Shown here one piece after another: positions 5,228 through 6,099 of a DNA stretch of 6,099 bases (positions are counted from its first letter, which is position 1; each line of letters opens with the position of its first letter). This DNA comes from Nitrospinota bacterium (GTDB lineage Bacteria; JADFOP01; DATKYB01): contig DATKYB010000021.1 in assembly GCA_035528715.1 (NCBI GenBank), positions 1 to 6,099 of the forward strand, in the 5' to 3' direction. The position numbers and the translations under genes are program-made. The notes below the pieces were generated by a model. The model ran no database searches, had not been told where the DNA came from, and worked only from the letters and a program-made list of their open reading frames with translations.

Positions 5228-5243
5228 AGCAATGAGTATGCCA
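5228..5243 (-). promoter_or_regulatory. Sigma-54 (-24/-12) promoter of the winged-helix/repeat-protein operon
   Basis: On the minus strand the sequence is TGGCATACTCATTGCT, preceded by TT. It matches the sigma-54 consensus TGGCAC-N5-TTGCW at all but one position, and the invariant GG and GC are exactly ten bases apart. Initiation about 12 bases past the GC would be near 5217, giving a leader of about 35 bases before the 72-aa gene. Sigma-54 promoters need an AAA+ activator, and the gene of one ends 260 bases upstream on the same strand. Confidence 0.8.
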
Positions 5244-5280
5244 AAATTTCTCAAGGATTCAACAGGGGGTTCTTTCAATA

Positions 5281-5301
5281 TAACTAATTGAAATATAGTT
5301 A
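5281..5301. promoter_or_regulatory. Inverted repeat, candidate activator-binding site
   Basis: TAACTA (5281-5286) and TAGTTA (5296-5301) form a 21-bp inverted repeat with a nine-base spacer, about 65-85 bases upstream of the expected sigma-54 start site. Position and symmetry suit a dimeric Fis-type HTH activator. A second short palindrome, TTCTTAAAGAA, lies at 5321-5331. The DNA is AT-rich, so binding is inferred only. Confidence 0.35.
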
Positions 5302-5357
5302 CTTATATTATTAAAGAAAATTCTTAAAGAAAAGTTCTGGAAAAGAAAGGAATAGTT

Positions 5358-5510
5358 ATGGGGGGATTTCACCCAGAAAGCCAAGAGGTTCTATTATATA
5401 AGGTTTTGATAAACAAGCACTTAATGAATGGAGCCTTTGTTCCAGCAAGGGCTCTTTTGCCCATTTTTTTAGGAAGATTACCGGGGGATGAAAAGGGTTT
5501 TTCTACATAA
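5358..5510 (+). CDS. Candidate small protein, 50 aa, opposite strand of the regulatory gap
   Basis: ATG at 5358, TAA at 5508-5510. The start has a fair ribosome binding site, AAAGGA, seven to eight bases upstream. The product begins MGGFHPESQEVLLYKVLINK and has a mixed hydrophobic segment, GAFVPARALLPIFLGRL, then a charged tail; composition is protein-like rather than random, but I recognise no family. Its last codons overlap the last codons of the sigma-54 activator gene on the other strand. Against it, a terminator-like hairpin plus seven T lies inside the ORF (5449-5470), and no convincing promoter precedes it. The region may instead encode a short RNA or belong only to the regulatory gap. 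Confidence 0.38.
   Translation: MGGFHPESQEVLLYKVLINKHLMNGAFVPARALLPIFLGRLPGDEKGFST
5449..5470 (+). terminator. Short-stem intrinsic terminator candidate on the plus strand
   Basis: GGGC (5449-5452), a six-base loop TCTTTT and GCCC (5459-5462), then A and seven T (5464-5470). The T-run makes it look like a rho-independent terminator, but the stem is only four GC pairs. It would end a plus-strand transcript inside the 50-aa ORF; on the minus strand there is no T-run after the stem. Confidence 0.4.
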
Positions 5511-6099
5511 GATTATATTTCTTTGCTTTGGTCCTCAGGCTCTTTCTGCTTATCCTTCCGAGCTTTGAGGCCTTTGATATATTTCCATCACATCTGGAGA
5601 GAATTTTTTCAATATATTCCTTTTCAAATAGATCCCTTGCCTCATAGAAAGGAAGGTCTGTTAATCTGGTCTTTCTGGGATTGATTCCTATTTTCTCTGA
5701 TAGTGTGGGGAGGTCTTGAGGGGAAATCGTTGTGGAGTTAGTCAGGATAGTCGCGCTCTCTATAAAGTTCTCTAATTCTCTGATGTTTCCCGGCCAGGAG
5801 TATCTTGTGAAGGATTGGATGACCTCAGGTGCGATAGTGGTTAGAGGCTTCTTAAATTTTTCTGATGCCTTTTTAAGAAAATGCATTGCCAAAAAGGGGA
5901 TGTCTTCAATTCTTTCTCTCAAAGGAGGAAGGTTAATAGAGACCACATTGAGGCGATAATAGAGGTCTTCTCTAAAAGAGTTGTTTTTTATGGCCATGAT
6001 AAGATTTGAGTTTGTCGCAGCTATGATTCTGATATCTACACGAAACATCTTGTTGCTTCCTATCTTCTTAAAATCACCCCCTTCTAAAATTCTCAGGAG
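5503..6099 (-). CDS. Sigma-54 enhancer-binding transcriptional activator, C-terminal part (5' end outside window)
   Basis: The frame stays open to the right edge (LLRILEGGDFKKIGSNK precedes the internal Met at 6048), so this is the last 198 residues of an NtrC-family activator. Counting from the edge, the AAA+ sigma-54 interaction domain shows the post-Walker B segment LLRILEGGDF (1-10), sensor I region VDIRIIAATN (21-30), the arginine-finger segment FREDLYYRL (42-50), LPPLRERIEDIP (57-68) and sensor II WPGNIREL (102-109). Walker A, Walker B and the GAFTGA loop lie outside the window, as does any receiver or sensory domain. A linker leads to a Fis-type helix-turn-helix (about 157-195: EKEYIEKILSRCDGNISKAS then RISRKSLRTKAKKY), the DNA-binding end. 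It has the turn residue Gly replaced by Arg (LGRISR). It probably activates the sigma-54 promoter at 5228-5243 just downstream; other targets cannot be excluded. Confidence 0.93.
   Translation of the reverse strand, partial: LLRILEGGDFKKIGSNKMFRVDIRIIAATNSNLIMAIKNNSFREDLYYRLNVVSINLPPLRERIEDIPFLAMHFLKKASEKFKKPLTTIAPEVIQSFTRYSWPGNIRELENFIESATILTNSTTISPQDLPTLSEKIGINPRKTRLTDLPFYEARDLFEKEYIEKILSRCDGNISKASKLGRISRKSLRTKAKKYNLM

Noticed and set aside
5732-5959. Plus-strand ORF of 75 codons
   Set aside because: It is antisense to the AAA+ domain of the sigma-54 activator, which has canonical motifs throughout.

Overview
This is an AT-rich bacterial window, apparently chromosomal. It holds seven well-supported genes (two cut by the window edges), two weaker small ORFs and a repeat-rich intergenic block. 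The lipoprotein with a clean lipobox, the NtrC-type sigma-54 activator, the DnaJ homologue and the UPF0173-like hydrolase fit a Gram-negative anaerobic or subsurface lineage such as Nitrospirota, Desulfobacterota or a related candidate phylum. This placement is inference; there is no rRNA or other marker gene in the window. I see no phage, transposase, tRNA or CRISPR signal.

Layout. 1-341 (+) is the 3' end of a small integral membrane protein. 342-747 has no gene and is filled by a nested palindromic element (408-521) and two diverged direct copies (492-578 and 595-680) of a hairpin-bearing repeat. 748-1140 (+) has a doubtful 43-aa ORF and then a small zinc-ribbon protein. 1213-2723 (-) is a DnaJ-domain co-chaperone followed by an MBL-fold hydrolase, the latter with its own sigma-70-like promoter just after the dnaJ-like stop. 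A compact divergent promoter region (2771-2828) separates this pair from a lipoprotein (2877-3527, +) with a coiled coil and a LytR_C domain. 3606-5182 (-) is a two-gene operon: a 72-aa winged-helix-like protein and a 451-aa protein of unknown family built from five degenerate helical repeats. 5183-5502 is a long regulatory gap. From 5503 to the right edge (-) lies the C-terminal part of a sigma-54 enhancer-binding regulator.

The most informative link is at the right end. A strong sigma-54 (-24/-12) promoter, TGGCATACTCATTGCT, reads into the winged-helix/repeat-protein operon and lies immediately downstream of the activator gene on the same strand, with a 21-bp inverted repeat upstream of it. 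The simplest reading is an activator with its adjacent target operon. The 451-aa protein, with no recognised domain and a repeat period of about 64 residues, is the best candidate in the window for something undescribed. A 50-aa ORF or a short terminated transcript on the opposite strand (5358-5510) sits in the same regulatory gap.
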